Source: Rhodocyclaceae bacterium
GTDB taxonomy: Bacteria; Pseudomonadota; Gammaproteobacteria; Burkholderiales; CAIKXV01
Direction: 5' to 3'
Assembly (NCBI GenBank): GCA_020248265.1
Contig: JADCHX010000004.1
Location: 477,473 to 541,472 of the forward strand
DNA: 64,000 nt
Position numbers and translations under genes: made by a program
Shown here: piece by piece, positions 1 to 7,679 of the stretch
Numbering within the stretch: position 1 is the first letter of the stretch
How the letters are laid out: every line of letters starts with the position of its first letter
Notes under the pieces: generated by a model
The model's input: the letters and a program-made list of their open reading frames with translations, nothing else
Database searches by the model: none
What the model was told of the DNA's origin: nothing

Positions 1-372
1 GAGCCAGGCTGGTACAGCGAACCCGTCTATGCCTGGCACGAGGGCAAGCTTTCCTGCCGTTTCTCCGCGACGCTGATCGAGAGCGCGCAGCGTGTGTCGG
101 GCGAGGTGCTGACGCCGGTGCAGCGCGAAGCCCTGCGGCGCGTCGAGGAACTCGCCGAAGAACTGTGCATCCAGGTGGCCTTTCGTCCGGGCGACATGCA
201 GTTCATCAGCAACTACCGGGTGCTGCACGACCGGACTGCGTTCAGCGACGACGGGGATCGCGAGCACGGCCGGCTGCTCTACCGCGTCTGGCTCACGCTG
301 CCGGGTGCGCGTTCGCTGCCGCCCGAGTGGGGCGGGCGGGCGCGCAGCGGCATCGCGCGCCAGCAGGGATGA
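1..372 (+). CDS. TauD/TfdA-family 2-oxoglutarate dioxygenase, 3' part
   Basis: Only the last 123 residues are inside the window; the 5' end lies to the left. The reading frame is open from base 1 and ends in TGA at 370-372. The segment RPGDMQFISNYRVLHDR is typical of the C-terminal half of TauD/TfdA oxygenases, with the distal iron-binding His in LHDR, and RLLYRVWL carries the Arg that normally binds the 2-oxoglutarate carboxylate. Members are soluble Fe(II) enzymes that hydroxylate sulfonates, aryloxyacids or other small acids; the substrate cannot be told from this end. It is followed after 92 bases by a Bug receptor on the same strand, which suggests an uptake-plus-degradation unit, but this is inference. 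Confidence 0.85.
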   Translation, partial: EPGWYSEPVYAWHEGKLSCRFSATLIESAQRVSGEVLTPVQREALRRVEELAEELCIQVAFRPGDMQFISNYRVLHDRTAFSDDGDREHGRLLYRVWLTLPGARSLPPEWGGRARSGIARQQG

Positions 373-464
373 GCGATCCGGCACGGAAACTGCAACACGC
401 TGCGGTGCCGTGCGCGCGGGTACGCGCGCCGGGAACGACAGGGATCCAACAACGAGGGGGCGTC

Positions 465-1478
465 ATGCACGACAAGGGGAAACAGTCCGCGCGCCTGCAG
501 CGTGCGATCGTGGCCGCATCGATCGGCTGCGCGGCGGCTGCGGGCGCGTTGGTGCCGGACATTGCGCTGGCGCAGGCCTGGCCGGCGAAGCCGGTGCGCT
601 TCATCCTCGGATTCCCGCCCGGCGGCGGGTCGGACATCCTCGGCCGCATCGTCGCGGCGCGCATTCAGGAGCAGATCGGGCAGTCCGTCCTGATCGAGAA
701 CCGGCCTGGGGCGTCGGGCAACATTGCCGCCGAGCTCGTCGCGAAGTCGGCTGCAGACGGCTACACGATCTACCTCGCACAGATCGCCGCGGTGGCCATC
801 TCGCCCTCGCTGTTCCCGAAGCTCGGCTACGACCCGCTTCGCGATTTCGCGCCGATCTCGCTGATCGCCACCGGGCCGAACGTGCTGGTCGTGCATCCGG
901 CGCTGCCGGTGAAGAACGTGAAGGACCTGGTCGCGCTGGCGCGCCAGCAGCCCGGGCAGATGAACTATGCATCGGTCGGCCCGGGCAGCATCCAGCACCT
1001 GGCGGGCGAATCGTTCAACCTGCTGGCGGGCGTGAAGACCGTGCACGTGCCCTACAAGGGCAGTTCGCCGGCCGGTCTCGACCTGATGGCCGGGCAGGTC
1101 GCGTTCATGTTCGACTCGACGCCGCCGATCACCGCCTTCATCAAGTCGGGCCGCATGCGCGCGCTGGCGGTCACGACCGCGAAGCGCTCGCCGCTGCTGC
1201 CCGAGGTGCCGACCGTGGCGGAATCGGGCCTGCCCGGCTTCGATTTCGCGACCTGGTGGGGCCTGATGGCCCCGGCCGGCACGCCACGCCCGATCATCGA
1301 CCGCCTGAACGCCGAACTCGGAAAGTCGCTGCAGCATCCCGAGGTGCGCGAGCGTATCCTCGGCGTCGGCGCCGAACCGGCGCACACCACGCCCGAGGCC
1401 TTCGGCGCGCTGATCCGCAGCGAGATCGCCCGCTGGGCCAGGGTGATCAAGGCGGCGGGCGTGAAGGTCGACGGCTGA
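465..1478 (+). CDS. Bug-family tripartite tricarboxylate transporter substrate-binding protein
   Basis: Predicted periplasmic solute receptor of 337 residues. The ATG at 465 is preceded by a GAGGGGG ribosome site and opens a signal peptide (basic n-region, Ala-rich core, cleavage near ALA-QA at about residues 36-38). The mature part begins with the family signature WPAKPVRFILGFPPGGG and contains the PGASGNIAAE loop and the VPYKG motif, all typical of Bug receptors. These proteins bind carboxylates or amides for TctAB-type permeases, or act as sensors. No permease gene is adjacent, so this is an orphan receptor, as is usual for Bug genes in Burkholderiales. A downstream enoyl-CoA hydratase starts 60 bases later and may be co-transcribed. 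Confidence 0.93.
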   Translation: MHDKGKQSARLQRAIVAASIGCAAAAGALVPDIALAQAWPAKPVRFILGFPPGGGSDILGRIVAARIQEQIGQSVLIENRPGASGNIAAELVAKSAADGYTIYLAQIAAVAISPSLFPKLGYDPLRDFAPISLIATGPNVLVVHPALPVKNVKDLVALARQQPGQMNYASVGPGSIQHLAGESFNLLAGVKTVHVPYKGSSPAGLDLMAGQVAFMFDSTPPITAFIKSGRMRALAVTTAKRSPLLPEVPTVAESGLPGFDFATWWGLMAPAGTPRPIIDRLNAELGKSLQHPEVRERILGVGAEPAHTTPEAFGALIRSEIARWARVIKAAGVKVDG

Positions 1479-1538
1479 GGTCGCGACCCCGGCCGCGTCG
1501 CCAGCCACGCACCGGCCACGTTCCAAGGAGACAGCACG

Positions 1539-2312
1539 ATGTCCAGTCCGGTATTGCTCGAACGCCCCGCAGACCATGTCGCGGTGGTGCGCATCAACCG
1601 TCCCGATGCGCGCAACGCGCTCAACATGGAGGTTCGCCGGCTGATCGCCGACCACCTCGCCGCGCTGACCGACGACGCGTCGGTGCGTTGCGTGATCCTC
1701 GCCGGTGGCGAGAAGGCGTTCGCCGCGGGTGCCGACATCCGCGAGATGGCCGAGGCCGACCCGATCGAGATGATGAAGCGCAATGCGTTCCGCCTGTGGC
1801 AGGCGATCGCACTCTGCCCGAAGCCGATGATCGCCGCGGTGCGCGGCTTCGCGCTCGGCGGTGGCTGCGAACTGGCGATGCATGCCGACATCATCGTCGC
1901 CGGCGACAGCGCGAAGTTCGGCCAGCCCGAGATCCGCATCGGCATCGTCCCGGGTGGTGGTGGCACGCAGCGGCTGCCCAGGGCGGTAGGCAAGTTCAAG
2001 GCGATGAAGATGCTGCTCACCGGTGACATCATCACCGCCCGGGAAGCCGATGCGATGGGGCTGGTCAGCGAAGTGGTACCCGACGCCGAGGTGGAGGCGC
2101 GCGCGCTCGCGCTGGCCGTCCAGATCGCCCAGATGCCGCCGATCGCCGCGCGCCAGATCAAGGAATGCGTACTCGCCGGTCAGGACACCTCGCTGCATGC
2201 CGGGTTGATGCTCGAGGCGAAGGCGATCCAGCTCTCGTTCGCGAGCTTCGACCAGAAGGAAGGCATGGCCGCGTTCATCGAGAAGCGCAAGCCGGGCTTC
2301 GAGGGGCGCTGA
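1539..2312 (+). CDS. Enoyl-CoA hydratase/isomerase family protein
   Basis: A 257-residue crotonase-fold enzyme, full length for the family, probably hydrating trans-2-enoyl-CoA in fatty-acid or aromatic-acid breakdown. The oxyanion-hole segments AAGADI (about 62-67) and GFALGGGCELA (103-113) are present. Both catalytic glutamates are in place, Glu111 in GGGCEL and Glu131 in FGQPEI, with the 20-residue spacing of rat hydratase Glu144 and Glu164, so true hydratase activity is likely rather than isomerase only. AAGGAG lies about 8 bases before the ATG. It follows the Bug receptor gene in the same direction and faces the thioesterase operon tail to tail. Confidence 0.93.
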   Translation: MSSPVLLERPADHVAVVRINRPDARNALNMEVRRLIADHLAALTDDASVRCVILAGGEKAFAAGADIREMAEADPIEMMKRNAFRLWQAIALCPKPMIAAVRGFALGGGCELAMHADIIVAGDSAKFGQPEIRIGIVPGGGGTQRLPRAVGKFKAMKMLLTGDIITAREADAMGLVSEVVPDAEVEARALALAVQIAQMPPIAARQIKECVLAGQDTSLHAGLMLEAKAIQLSFASFDQKEGMAAFIEKRKPGFEGR

Positions 2313-2341
2313 GCGGCGTCGGTACGGCGCCGGTAAGGCTG

Positions 2342-2359
2342 CGGCGGACCGGTCCGCCG
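2342..2359. terminator. Perfect palindrome between convergent genes, possible bidirectional terminator
   Basis: The 18 bases form two self-complementary halves (CGGCGGACC and GGTCCGCCG). It lies in the 59-base gap between the convergent enoyl-CoA hydratase and thioesterase genes, where a shared terminator is expected. There is no loop beyond the minimum and no T-tract, so an alternative role as a protein-binding site is possible. Confidence 0.35.
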
Positions 2360-2371
2360 TGCCGGCTGGTC

Positions 2372-2767
2372 TTATCGACCGAGTGCGGTGAGCTTGGCCT
2401 TCACCCGCTCGTCGTACTTCGCCGGGTCGACGATGAAGCGCTCGTGCGTGCCTTCACCGACCTTCTCGACCTCGTCGAACACCTCGACGCGGAACGACAG
2501 CCTGCGCCGGTCGACTGCGACCAGTTCGACCTCGGCACGCACCTGCTGTGCCGGGAAGGAGGGTGCGAGGTGCTGCACCTGGACCGAAGTCCCCAGTGTC
2601 CGCTGGTCGGCGGACAGCCAGGGCTCGATGGTGTGGATCGCCGCCCGCTCGATCAGCAGCACCATCGAGGGCGTAGAGAAAACCGGCACCACGCCGCGCG
2701 TCATGCACAGCGCTTCGGTCACTTCCCAGGAGAGGGATCCCTTGAGGCCTGCTTCGAGTCCGGACAT
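2372..2767 (-). CDS. FlK-like hot-dog thioesterase
   Basis: A 131-residue single hot-dog domain protein, cytoplasmic, predicted to hydrolyse acyl-CoA thioesters. The sequence resembles fluoroacetyl-CoA thioesterase FlK: VFSTPSMVLLIERAA, GTSVQVQHLAP, RRLSFRVEVFD and GTHERFIV follow the same order. The FlK catalytic set Thr42, Glu50, His76 corresponds to Thr32, Glu40, His66 here, with identical spacing (8 and 26). Most FlK-like proteins act on ordinary short acyl-CoAs, so activity on fluoroacetyl-CoA should not be assumed. It is the last gene of a minus-strand set after the FAH-fold and aldo/keto reductase genes, 12 bases behind the reductase. Confidence 0.85.
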   Translation of the reverse strand: MSGLEAGLKGSLSWEVTEALCMTRGVVPVFSTPSMVLLIERAAIHTIEPWLSADQRTLGTSVQVQHLAPSFPAQQVRAEVELVAVDRRRLSFRVEVFDEVEKVGEGTHERFIVDPAKYDERVKAKLTALGR

Positions 2768-2779
2768 GGTGAACCTCGC

Positions 2780-3754
2780 TCAGACCAGCACGCCCTTGAG
2801 TTGCGCCTCGGGATAGCGGGTGCCGGCAATGGCCGCCGGCGAGAAGGTCTCCGACAGCGTCGCGATCTCGCCAGCCGTGAGCGTGATCTCGGCTGCGCCG
2901 AGGTTCTCTTCGAGGAAGGTGCGGCGCTTGGTGCCCGGGATCGGCACGATGAACTCGCCCTGCGCCATCACCCAGGCAATCGCGATCTGCGACGGGGTCG
3001 CCTTGCGCTCGGCCGCGATGCGCTCGAGCGGGGCGAGCAGCGCGACGTTCTTCGCGACGTTCTCGGGCAGGTAGCGCGGGTGCTGCCGGCGGCGGTCTTT
3101 CTCGATCAGTGCGTCGAGCGTCTTGATCTTCGCCGACAGGAAGCCGCGGCCGAGCGGTGCATAGGCCATGTAGCCGACGCCGAGCTCCTTGCAGGCGGCG
3201 ATCAGGCCGTTCTCGGCATCGCGCGACCACAGCGAATACTCGGTCTCGACCATGTCGATCGTGGCCGCCTTCATCGCACGGCGCAAGGTGTCGGGGCCGC
3301 ACTCGGACAGCACGAGGTAGCGGACCTTGCCCTGCTCCTGCAGCCGCTTCATCGCGCCCACCGTCTCCTCGATCGGCACGTTCGGGTCGACCCGGTGCAG
3401 GCCGTAGATGTCGATCTCGTCGACACCCAGGCGCTTCAGGCTCTTGTCGCAGGCCTCGATCGCGTACTCCGGCCGGCCGTTCACGCCACCACCACCCATC
3501 AGGTTGCCGAACTTCGTGCAGACGATCACTTCCTTGCGCCGGCCCTTGATCGCCCTGGCGACCAGTTCCTCGTTCACGCCGTTGCCGTAGGCATCGGAGG
3601 TGACCAGCAGGTTGCAGCCGAGGTCCATCGCGCGATGCATCGTCGCGATCGACTCGGCATCGTCCGGCGTGCCATAGGAGATCGACATGCCCATGCAGCC
3701 CAGGCCGATGGACGAGACCTGCGGGCCGTTTGCGCCGAGTTTGCGTTGCTTCAT
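2780..3754 (-). CDS. Aldo/keto reductase with altered catalytic Asp
   Basis: A 324-residue (alpha/beta)8 NADPH-dependent oxidoreductase of the aldo/keto reductase family (GLGCMGMS start, HRVDP, TEYSLWSRD, APLGRGFL, GTKRRTFLEENL). Of the usual Asp-Tyr-Lys-His tetrad I see Tyr56 (AYG), Lys81 (TKFG) and His120 (GLHRVDP). The aspartate position, normally in FDT-DxYG, is Val51 in LLVTSDAYG (codon GTC where GAC is expected). One base would restore it, so this is either a real loss that weakens catalysis or a sequence error. GGGAG lies 9 bases before the ATG. It sits between the FAH-fold hydrolase and the FlK-like thioesterase, probably in one operon. Confidence 0.92.
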   Translation of the reverse strand: MKQRKLGANGPQVSSIGLGCMGMSISYGTPDDAESIATMHRAMDLGCNLLVTSDAYGNGVNEELVARAIKGRRKEVIVCTKFGNLMGGGGVNGRPEYAIEACDKSLKRLGVDEIDIYGLHRVDPNVPIEETVGAMKRLQEQGKVRYLVLSECGPDTLRRAMKAATIDMVETEYSLWSRDAENGLIAACKELGVGYMAYAPLGRGFLSAKIKTLDALIEKDRRRQHPRYLPENVAKNVALLAPLERIAAERKATPSQIAIAWVMAQGEFIVPIPGTKRRTFLEENLGAAEITLTAGEIATLSETFSPAAIAGTRYPEAQLKGVLV

Positions 3755-3799
3755 CTGTCCAGCTCCCGGGGTGGTTGGTGACTTGAATGCGGCGGAAGG

Positions 3800-4489
3800 T
3801 TACTTCGCGTAGGTGACGAACAGGTCGTCGAAGCCGTCGACATGGCCGTGAAGCTGGTCGCCCGGGAAGCACGGGCCGACGCCGGCCGGGGTGCCCATCA
3901 TGATGATGTCGCCGGGGAACAGCTCGACCAGGTGCGACAGATAGGAGATGGTCTCTGGCGTGTTCCAGATGTGCTGGTTCAGATCGCCCTTCTGCTTCAC
4001 TTCGCCATTGACCTTCAGCCAGATCGCTCCGCTGGCCGGATGGCCGATCTGCGCGGCCTTCTTCAGCCCGGTGCACGGCGCCGACTGGTCGAAGCCCTTG
4101 CCCATCTCCCACGGGCGGCCCATCTTCTTCGCCTCGCCCTGCAGGTCGCGGCGGGTCATGTCGAGGCCGACACCGTAGCCGTAGACATGGTCGAGCGCCT
4201 TGTCGACGGCAATGTTCTTGCCGCCGGTGCCGATCGCCACCACCAGCTCGATCTCGTGATGCAGGTCTTTCGTGCCGACCGGGAACGGAATGGTCTGGTT
4301 GTTCGGGACGATCGCGTCGGTCGGCTTCTGGAAGAAGAACGGCGGCTCGCGGTCGGGATCGTGGCCCATCTCGCGCGCATGGTCGGCGTAGTTGCGGCCG
4401 ACGCAGTAGATCCGGCGCACCGGGAAGGTGGCGGCTTCGCCTTCGACGGGCAGCGAGACGGTTTTCGGTACTTCGATCACGTAGCTCAT
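3800..4489 (-). CDS. Fumarylacetoacetate hydrolase family protein (fumarylpyruvate hydrolase-like)
   Basis: A 229-residue FAH-fold hydrolase, the size of NagK/fumarylpyruvate hydrolase-type enzymes, predicted to cleave a C-C bond in an acylpyruvate during aromatic ring degradation. Metal ligands are visible as Glu79 and Glu81 in LHHEIELVVAIG and Asp110 in VGLDMTRRDLQ; Lys131 in GKGFD completes the site. YADHAREMG near residues 34-42 is a family signature. I chose the ATG at 4489 because GAGG sits about 5 bases upstream and the preceding in-frame start only adds unconserved residues. First gene of a three-gene minus-strand unit with an aldo/keto reductase and a thioesterase. Confidence 0.93.
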   Translation of the reverse strand: MSYVIEVPKTVSLPVEGEAATFPVRRIYCVGRNYADHAREMGHDPDREPPFFFQKPTDAIVPNNQTIPFPVGTKDLHHEIELVVAIGTGGKNIAVDKALDHVYGYGVGLDMTRRDLQGEAKKMGRPWEMGKGFDQSAPCTGLKKAAQIGHPASGAIWLKVNGEVKQKGDLNQHIWNTPETISYLSHLVELFPGDIIMMGTPAGVGPCFPGDQLHGHVDGFDDLFVTYAK

Positions 4490-4517
4490 GCGATCCTCAA
4501 GGAGTGGCTGGACGAAA

Positions 4518-4566
4518 CCGGACATTCTGCCAGAATCGCCGGTCATCCGAATGTCAGCCGGACATT
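4518..4566. promoter_or_regulatory. CCGGACATT direct repeats with inverted AATGTC, possible operator
   Basis: CCGGACATT occurs at 4518-4526 and 4558-4566, exactly 40 bases apart, and the inverted element GAATGTC lies between them at 4549-4555. The cluster is 30-80 bases upstream of the FAH-fold gene start at 4489 and in the 203-base gap shared with the divergent esterase gene, so it could bind a regulator of either. No regulator gene is adjacent. Confidence 0.3.
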
Positions 4567-4654
4567 ACGGCCATCGGCGCACGACGGCTCGCCGGCCCGC
4601 CGATCGCGCAGGCGCGCAAGGCGTGCTGTAACGGTGCTGTTCGAAGCCATCGCG

Positions 4655-4678
4655 CAGACTCCCAGACTCCCAGACTTC
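4655..4678 (+). repeat. 8-bp tandem repeat, about 3 copies
   Basis: CAGACTCC at 4655-4662 and 4663-4670, then CAGACTTC at 4671-4678 with one change. It ends 14 bases before the GTG start of the esterase gene and occupies the place of its ribosome site. It looks like replication slippage. Confidence 0.75.
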
Positions 4679-4692
4679 ACCCGGGATAGCCA

Positions 4693-5754
4693 GTGAAACC
4701 CCCGAGTTTCGATCCGAACGCCAGCCGCCTCGGCAGGCGCCTCCTCGACACGATCGAGCGCGCGTTGTCGTCCGTGGGCCTCGTGCCGCCCGGCGAAGTC
4801 ACGGTGACCGAGGTGCCCGGAGCGGACCCGGGCGCACGATCCCCCGGTGCAGCGCGTCCGGGCCGCGTCGTGTCGCATGTGTTCAGCAATGCCGCCGGCA
4901 GTCGCGTGTACAGGGTCTACCGCCCGTCGGGCGCGGCGCCGGTGCTGCGCCCGGTGGTCGTGATGCTGCACGGCTGCACCCAGTCGGCCGAGGATTTCGC
5001 CGCTGGAACGCAGATGAACCGGCTGGCCGACCGGCACGGTTTCGTCGCCGTCTACCCGGAGCAGGCACCGGGCGCGAATGCGTCGAAGTGCTGGAACTGG
5101 TTCAGCAGCGAGAACCAGCAGCGGGGCTGCGGCGAGCCGTCGCTGATCGCCGGCATCACCCGCGAGGTGATCGAGCGCGAAGGCGGCGATCCGAAGCGGG
5201 TGTTCGTCGCAGGGCTGTCGGCCGGTGGTGCGATGGCCGTGATCATGGTCGAGACCTACCCTGATCTGTACGCGGCTGCGGGCGTGCATTCAGGGTTGCC
5301 GTATGCGTCGGCGCACGATGTGATGTCGGCGCTGTCGGTGATGCAAGGGGGTGTCGCTGGCGAGGCGGTGTTCGTGCCGGCGGCCGGCGCTCGGGCCGTA
5401 CCGGTGATCGTGTTCCATGGCGACAGTGATCCGACGGTTCATCCGTCCAACGGTATCGAGATCGTCGCCCGCGCCGGAAAGGTCCACGCTGCGCAGGCCG
5501 ATGCGCCGTTGCTTCGACCCGTCTCCTCGCGTGGCACCTCGGGCGGCGGGCGCGAGTACACCCGCACGGTGCATCAGTGCGACGAAGGCCATGCGCGGAT
5601 CGAGGCGTGGACACTGCACGGGGCTGGGCATGCATGGTCGGGTGGCCATGCCAGCGGGTCGCACACGGATGCATCGGGTCCGGACGCATCGGCCGAAATG
5701 GTGCGGTTCTTTCTGTCGCTGCCGGTGGACGCGCCGTCTCGGACTACGGCCTGA
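4693..5754 (+). CDS. PHB-depolymerase/LpqC-family esterase
   Basis: A 353-residue alpha/beta-hydrolase of the extracellular PHB depolymerase family. The core begins with VVVMLHGCTQSAEDF (oxyanion HGC at about 93-95). The nucleophile is Ser176 in GLSAGG, the acid most likely Asp246 in HGDSDPTV, and the base His313 in HGAGHAWSGG. Related enzymes hydrolyse polyhydroxyalkanoates, feruloyl or other esters. The first 60 residues are not conserved and no convincing signal peptide is seen. The start is GTG at 4693 with no clear Shine-Dalgarno site; a later start before HVFSNAAG cannot be excluded. The stop is 82 bases before the tRNA gene on the other strand. Confidence 0.9.
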   Translation: MKPPSFDPNASRLGRRLLDTIERALSSVGLVPPGEVTVTEVPGADPGARSPGAARPGRVVSHVFSNAAGSRVYRVYRPSGAAPVLRPVVVMLHGCTQSAEDFAAGTQMNRLADRHGFVAVYPEQAPGANASKCWNWFSSENQQRGCGEPSLIAGITREVIEREGGDPKRVFVAGLSAGGAMAVIMVETYPDLYAAAGVHSGLPYASAHDVMSALSVMQGGVAGEAVFVPAAGARAVPVIVFHGDSDPTVHPSNGIEIVARAGKVHAAQADAPLLRPVSSRGTSGGGREYTRTVHQCDEGHARIEAWTLHGAGHAWSGGHASGSHTDASGPDASAEMVRFFLSLPVDAPSRTTA

Positions 5755-5836
5755 TCGGGCAATCGCATGGTTGCACGGTCGGACCGCAGGGCAACGGTAC
5801 GAACAGGGTGCTCGAAACGGACCGGCAGAAGGAGGC

Positions 5837-5913
5837 TGGCGCGCCCGGCGGGATTCGAACCCACGACCCCAGGCTTCGGAGGCCTGTACTCTATCCAGCT
5901 GAGCTACGGGCGC
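5837..5913 (-). tRNA. tRNA-Arg (anticodon CCG)
   Basis: Read on the minus strand, the 77 bases fold into a full cloverleaf. The acceptor stem is GCGCCCG/CGGGCGC, the D-arm is GCTC...GAGT, the anticodon stem CAGGC/GCCTG carries loop CTCCGAA (anticodon CCG, reading CGG), and the T-arm is GTGGG-TTCGAAT-CCCGC. The discriminator is G and the 3' CCA is encoded at 5839-5837. CGG is expected to be a frequent Arg codon in DNA this G+C-rich. Confidence 0.97.
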
Positions 5914-6020
5914 CAAGCTGCGCGAAGGATAGCCTGTTTCGGGAGGACGGTCCAACGGCGGCCGTCTGGCCGCCCGCCACCGCCGGAATCGCGCTATCGT
6001 TCCCGCCGGAGGAAGCGAAC

Positions 6021-6329
6021 ATGCGCGAAAAACTCGAATCGATGCAGGCGGCTGCGGCCCGGGTGAAGTCGGGTGCCAGCCTGGTGATGAGCGCCAACCT
6101 GGAACGGCCGCCGATGGCCTTCCTGCGCGAACTGGTCCGGCGCAAGGTGCGCGACCTGCGCGTGATCGGCGTGGTCGGTGGCGATCTCAACATCGATTTC
6201 CTGGTCGGGGCCGGCGCGGTCTCGGTGGTCGATACCTGCAGCGTGACCATGGGCGAGTTCGCGCGCACCGGTCCCAACTTCGCCCGGCATGTGCTGGGCG
6301 CACGGGTGAGGGCCCTCGACAACACGTGA
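6021..6329 (+). pseudogene. CoA-transferase alpha subunit, N-terminal part ending at an in-frame TGA
   Basis: The 102-residue N-terminal third of a family I CoA-transferase alpha subunit (GctA/IpdA-like). [20 protein letters not shown] and VIGVVGGDLNIDFL match the start of the family. The frame stops at TGA 6327-6329, but homology continues in the same frame straight through it: GVLFSQAQAGSMGVPYVP follows and then the rest of the subunit. So this is one gene cut by a nonsense codon, not a frameshift. GGAGGAAG lies upstream of the ATG and a TATCGT -10-like box is at 5995-6000. The change could be a real mutation, a sequence error or, less likely, a recoded UGA; see findings. Confidence 0.8.
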
Positions 6330-6362
6330 GGGGTTCTCTTCTCGCAGGCCCAGGCTGGGTCC

Positions 6363-6902
6363 ATGGGGGTTCCATACGTTCCGGTGATCGGGCTGGTCGG
6401 CACCGACCTGCTCGCCCGCCGCGACGACATGGTGGTTGCGCCCGATCCTTTCGGTGACGGCCCGAACGGTAGCGGCAAGAAGAGTGTGGTCGCGCGTGCG
6501 ATGCGGCCCGACGTGGCGGTGTTCCATGCACAGTGCGCCGACCGTGCCGGCAACGTGTCGTTCGGCTACCACGTCGAGGCGGTGATGCTGGCCGAGGCGT
6601 CCGCGCAGGTGGTGGTGACGGTCGAGGAGATCGTCGATCGCGTAACCGAGAAGACCGCCGACGGTGCCTTCCTGCCGTCGATCCTGGTCGATGCGGTGGT
6701 GCATGCGCCGTTCGGTGCACACCCGGGCGGGCTCACCGGGCGCTACCCGGTCGATCGCGATGCGATGCGCGCCTATGCAGCCGCCGCGCAGTCGGACGAG
6801 ACGTTCGCTTCATGGCTCGATGAACACGTCTTCGGCGTCGACGACCAGGCCGACTACGTCGAGCGCTTCGTCCCCGATACGATCCGCGGGGGCCGGCGAT
6901 GA
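6363..6902 (+). pseudogene. CoA-transferase alpha subunit, C-terminal part after the in-frame TGA
   Basis: The remaining about 190 residues of the alpha subunit, in the same frame as the N-terminal part. GVPYVPVIGLVGTDLL, VVAPDPFGDG, RPDVAVFHAQCADRAGNVSFGY and VDAVVHAPFGAHPGG are typical of the C-terminal two thirds. The ATG at 6363 lies inside the conserved core, so independent translation from it would give an incomplete Rossmann-like fold. The stop overlaps the start of the beta-subunit gene by four bases, the normal arrangement for this pair. The intact beta subunit suggests that the lesion is recent or that both parts are still made. Confidence 0.8.
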
Positions 6903-7642
6903 GCGACCCGCGCGGTTACAACGACGACGAGCTGATGGCGGTGCTGCTGTCGCGCGAGGTGCGCGACGGCGAGATCTCCGCCTGCGGTGCGCTGTCGCAA
7001 CTGCCCGCCACCGGCCTGCTGCTGGCGAAGCACACGCATGCGCAGGACGCCGAGCTGATCATCCTCAATACGGTGTTCCGGCCGTTCCACACCTCGCGCC
7101 AGTTCCATTTCCTCGCCCAGCGCGGCGAACTCGGCCTGTTCTTCGTCAGCGGCGTGCAGATCGACCGCCAGGGCAACTACAACCTGCACCAGCTCGGGGA
7201 AGACCCGGACCATCCGACGATGCGCTTCCCCGGCGGTTATGGCGGCGGGATGATCTACTACTGCGCGCGGCGCACCGTGGTGTTCCGCACCGAGCACACC
7301 CGGCGCTCGCTGGTCGAGCACTGCGACTTCGTGTCGGCCGCCGGCGCCACGCCGTCGGATGTGCTTCGGCTCGGTGGCCCGAGCAAGGTGGTCACGCCGA
7401 AGGCGACGCTGGGTTTCGACGCCGGGGCCGGCGAACTGCGCCTTGAATCGGTGCATCCGGGGCACACGATCGACGAGGTGCGCGCGAACACCGGCTTCGA
7501 CCTTGGCGACACGTCGTCTGTGCCGGCGACCGGTGCACCGACCGCGGAAGAGCTGCGCGTGCTGCGTACCGTGGTGCGGCCGCTGATGATCGAGACCGGT
7601 ACCTATGCGCGCTGGGCGGAACGGGCGATCGCAGCGGGGTGA
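6899..7642 (+). CDS. CoA-transferase beta subunit (GctB/IpdB-like)
   Basis: A 247-residue partner of the broken alpha subunit, overlapping it by ATGA, so translation is coupled. The segments SAGG-type loop (GALSQLPATGLLLAK), VSGVQIDRQGNYN, GGYGGGMIYYCARRTVVFRTEH and LRLGGPSKVVTPKATLGFD are family features. The catalytic glutamate of true family I transferases, expected in an ESG/ENG motif near residue 50, is not apparent: that region reads AELIILNTVF. IpdAB-type homologues also lack it and act as ring-cleaving hydrolases, so a hydrolase role is possible. The substrate is unknown. The stop is followed by a separate alpha/beta-hydrolase gene after 37 bases. Confidence 0.88.
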   Translation: MSDPRGYNDDELMAVLLSREVRDGEISACGALSQLPATGLLLAKHTHAQDAELIILNTVFRPFHTSRQFHFLAQRGELGLFFVSGVQIDRQGNYNLHQLGEDPDHPTMRFPGGYGGGMIYYCARRTVVFRTEHTRRSLVEHCDFVSAAGATPSDVLRLGGPSKVVTPKATLGFDAGAGELRLESVHPGHTIDEVRANTGFDLGDTSSVPATGAPTAEELRVLRTVVRPLMIETGTYARWAERAIAAG

Positions 7643-7679
7643 TAGCATCCCCGCCTGATCCTTCCGCCGGAGCGCATCG

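Noticed and set aside
279-2198. Long minus-strand frame (639 codons) opposite the Bug and enoyl-CoA hydratase genes
   Set aside because: It is an antisense shadow of two well-supported genes in G+C-rich DNA, where stop codons are rare; its translation is Arg/His/Ala-rich with no family motif.
6327-6361. Selenocysteine insertion as the preferred reading of the in-frame TGA
   Set aside because: The hairpin is only 6 bp, the position is not a conserved Cys in the family, and no sel gene is in the window; mutation or sequence error is simpler.
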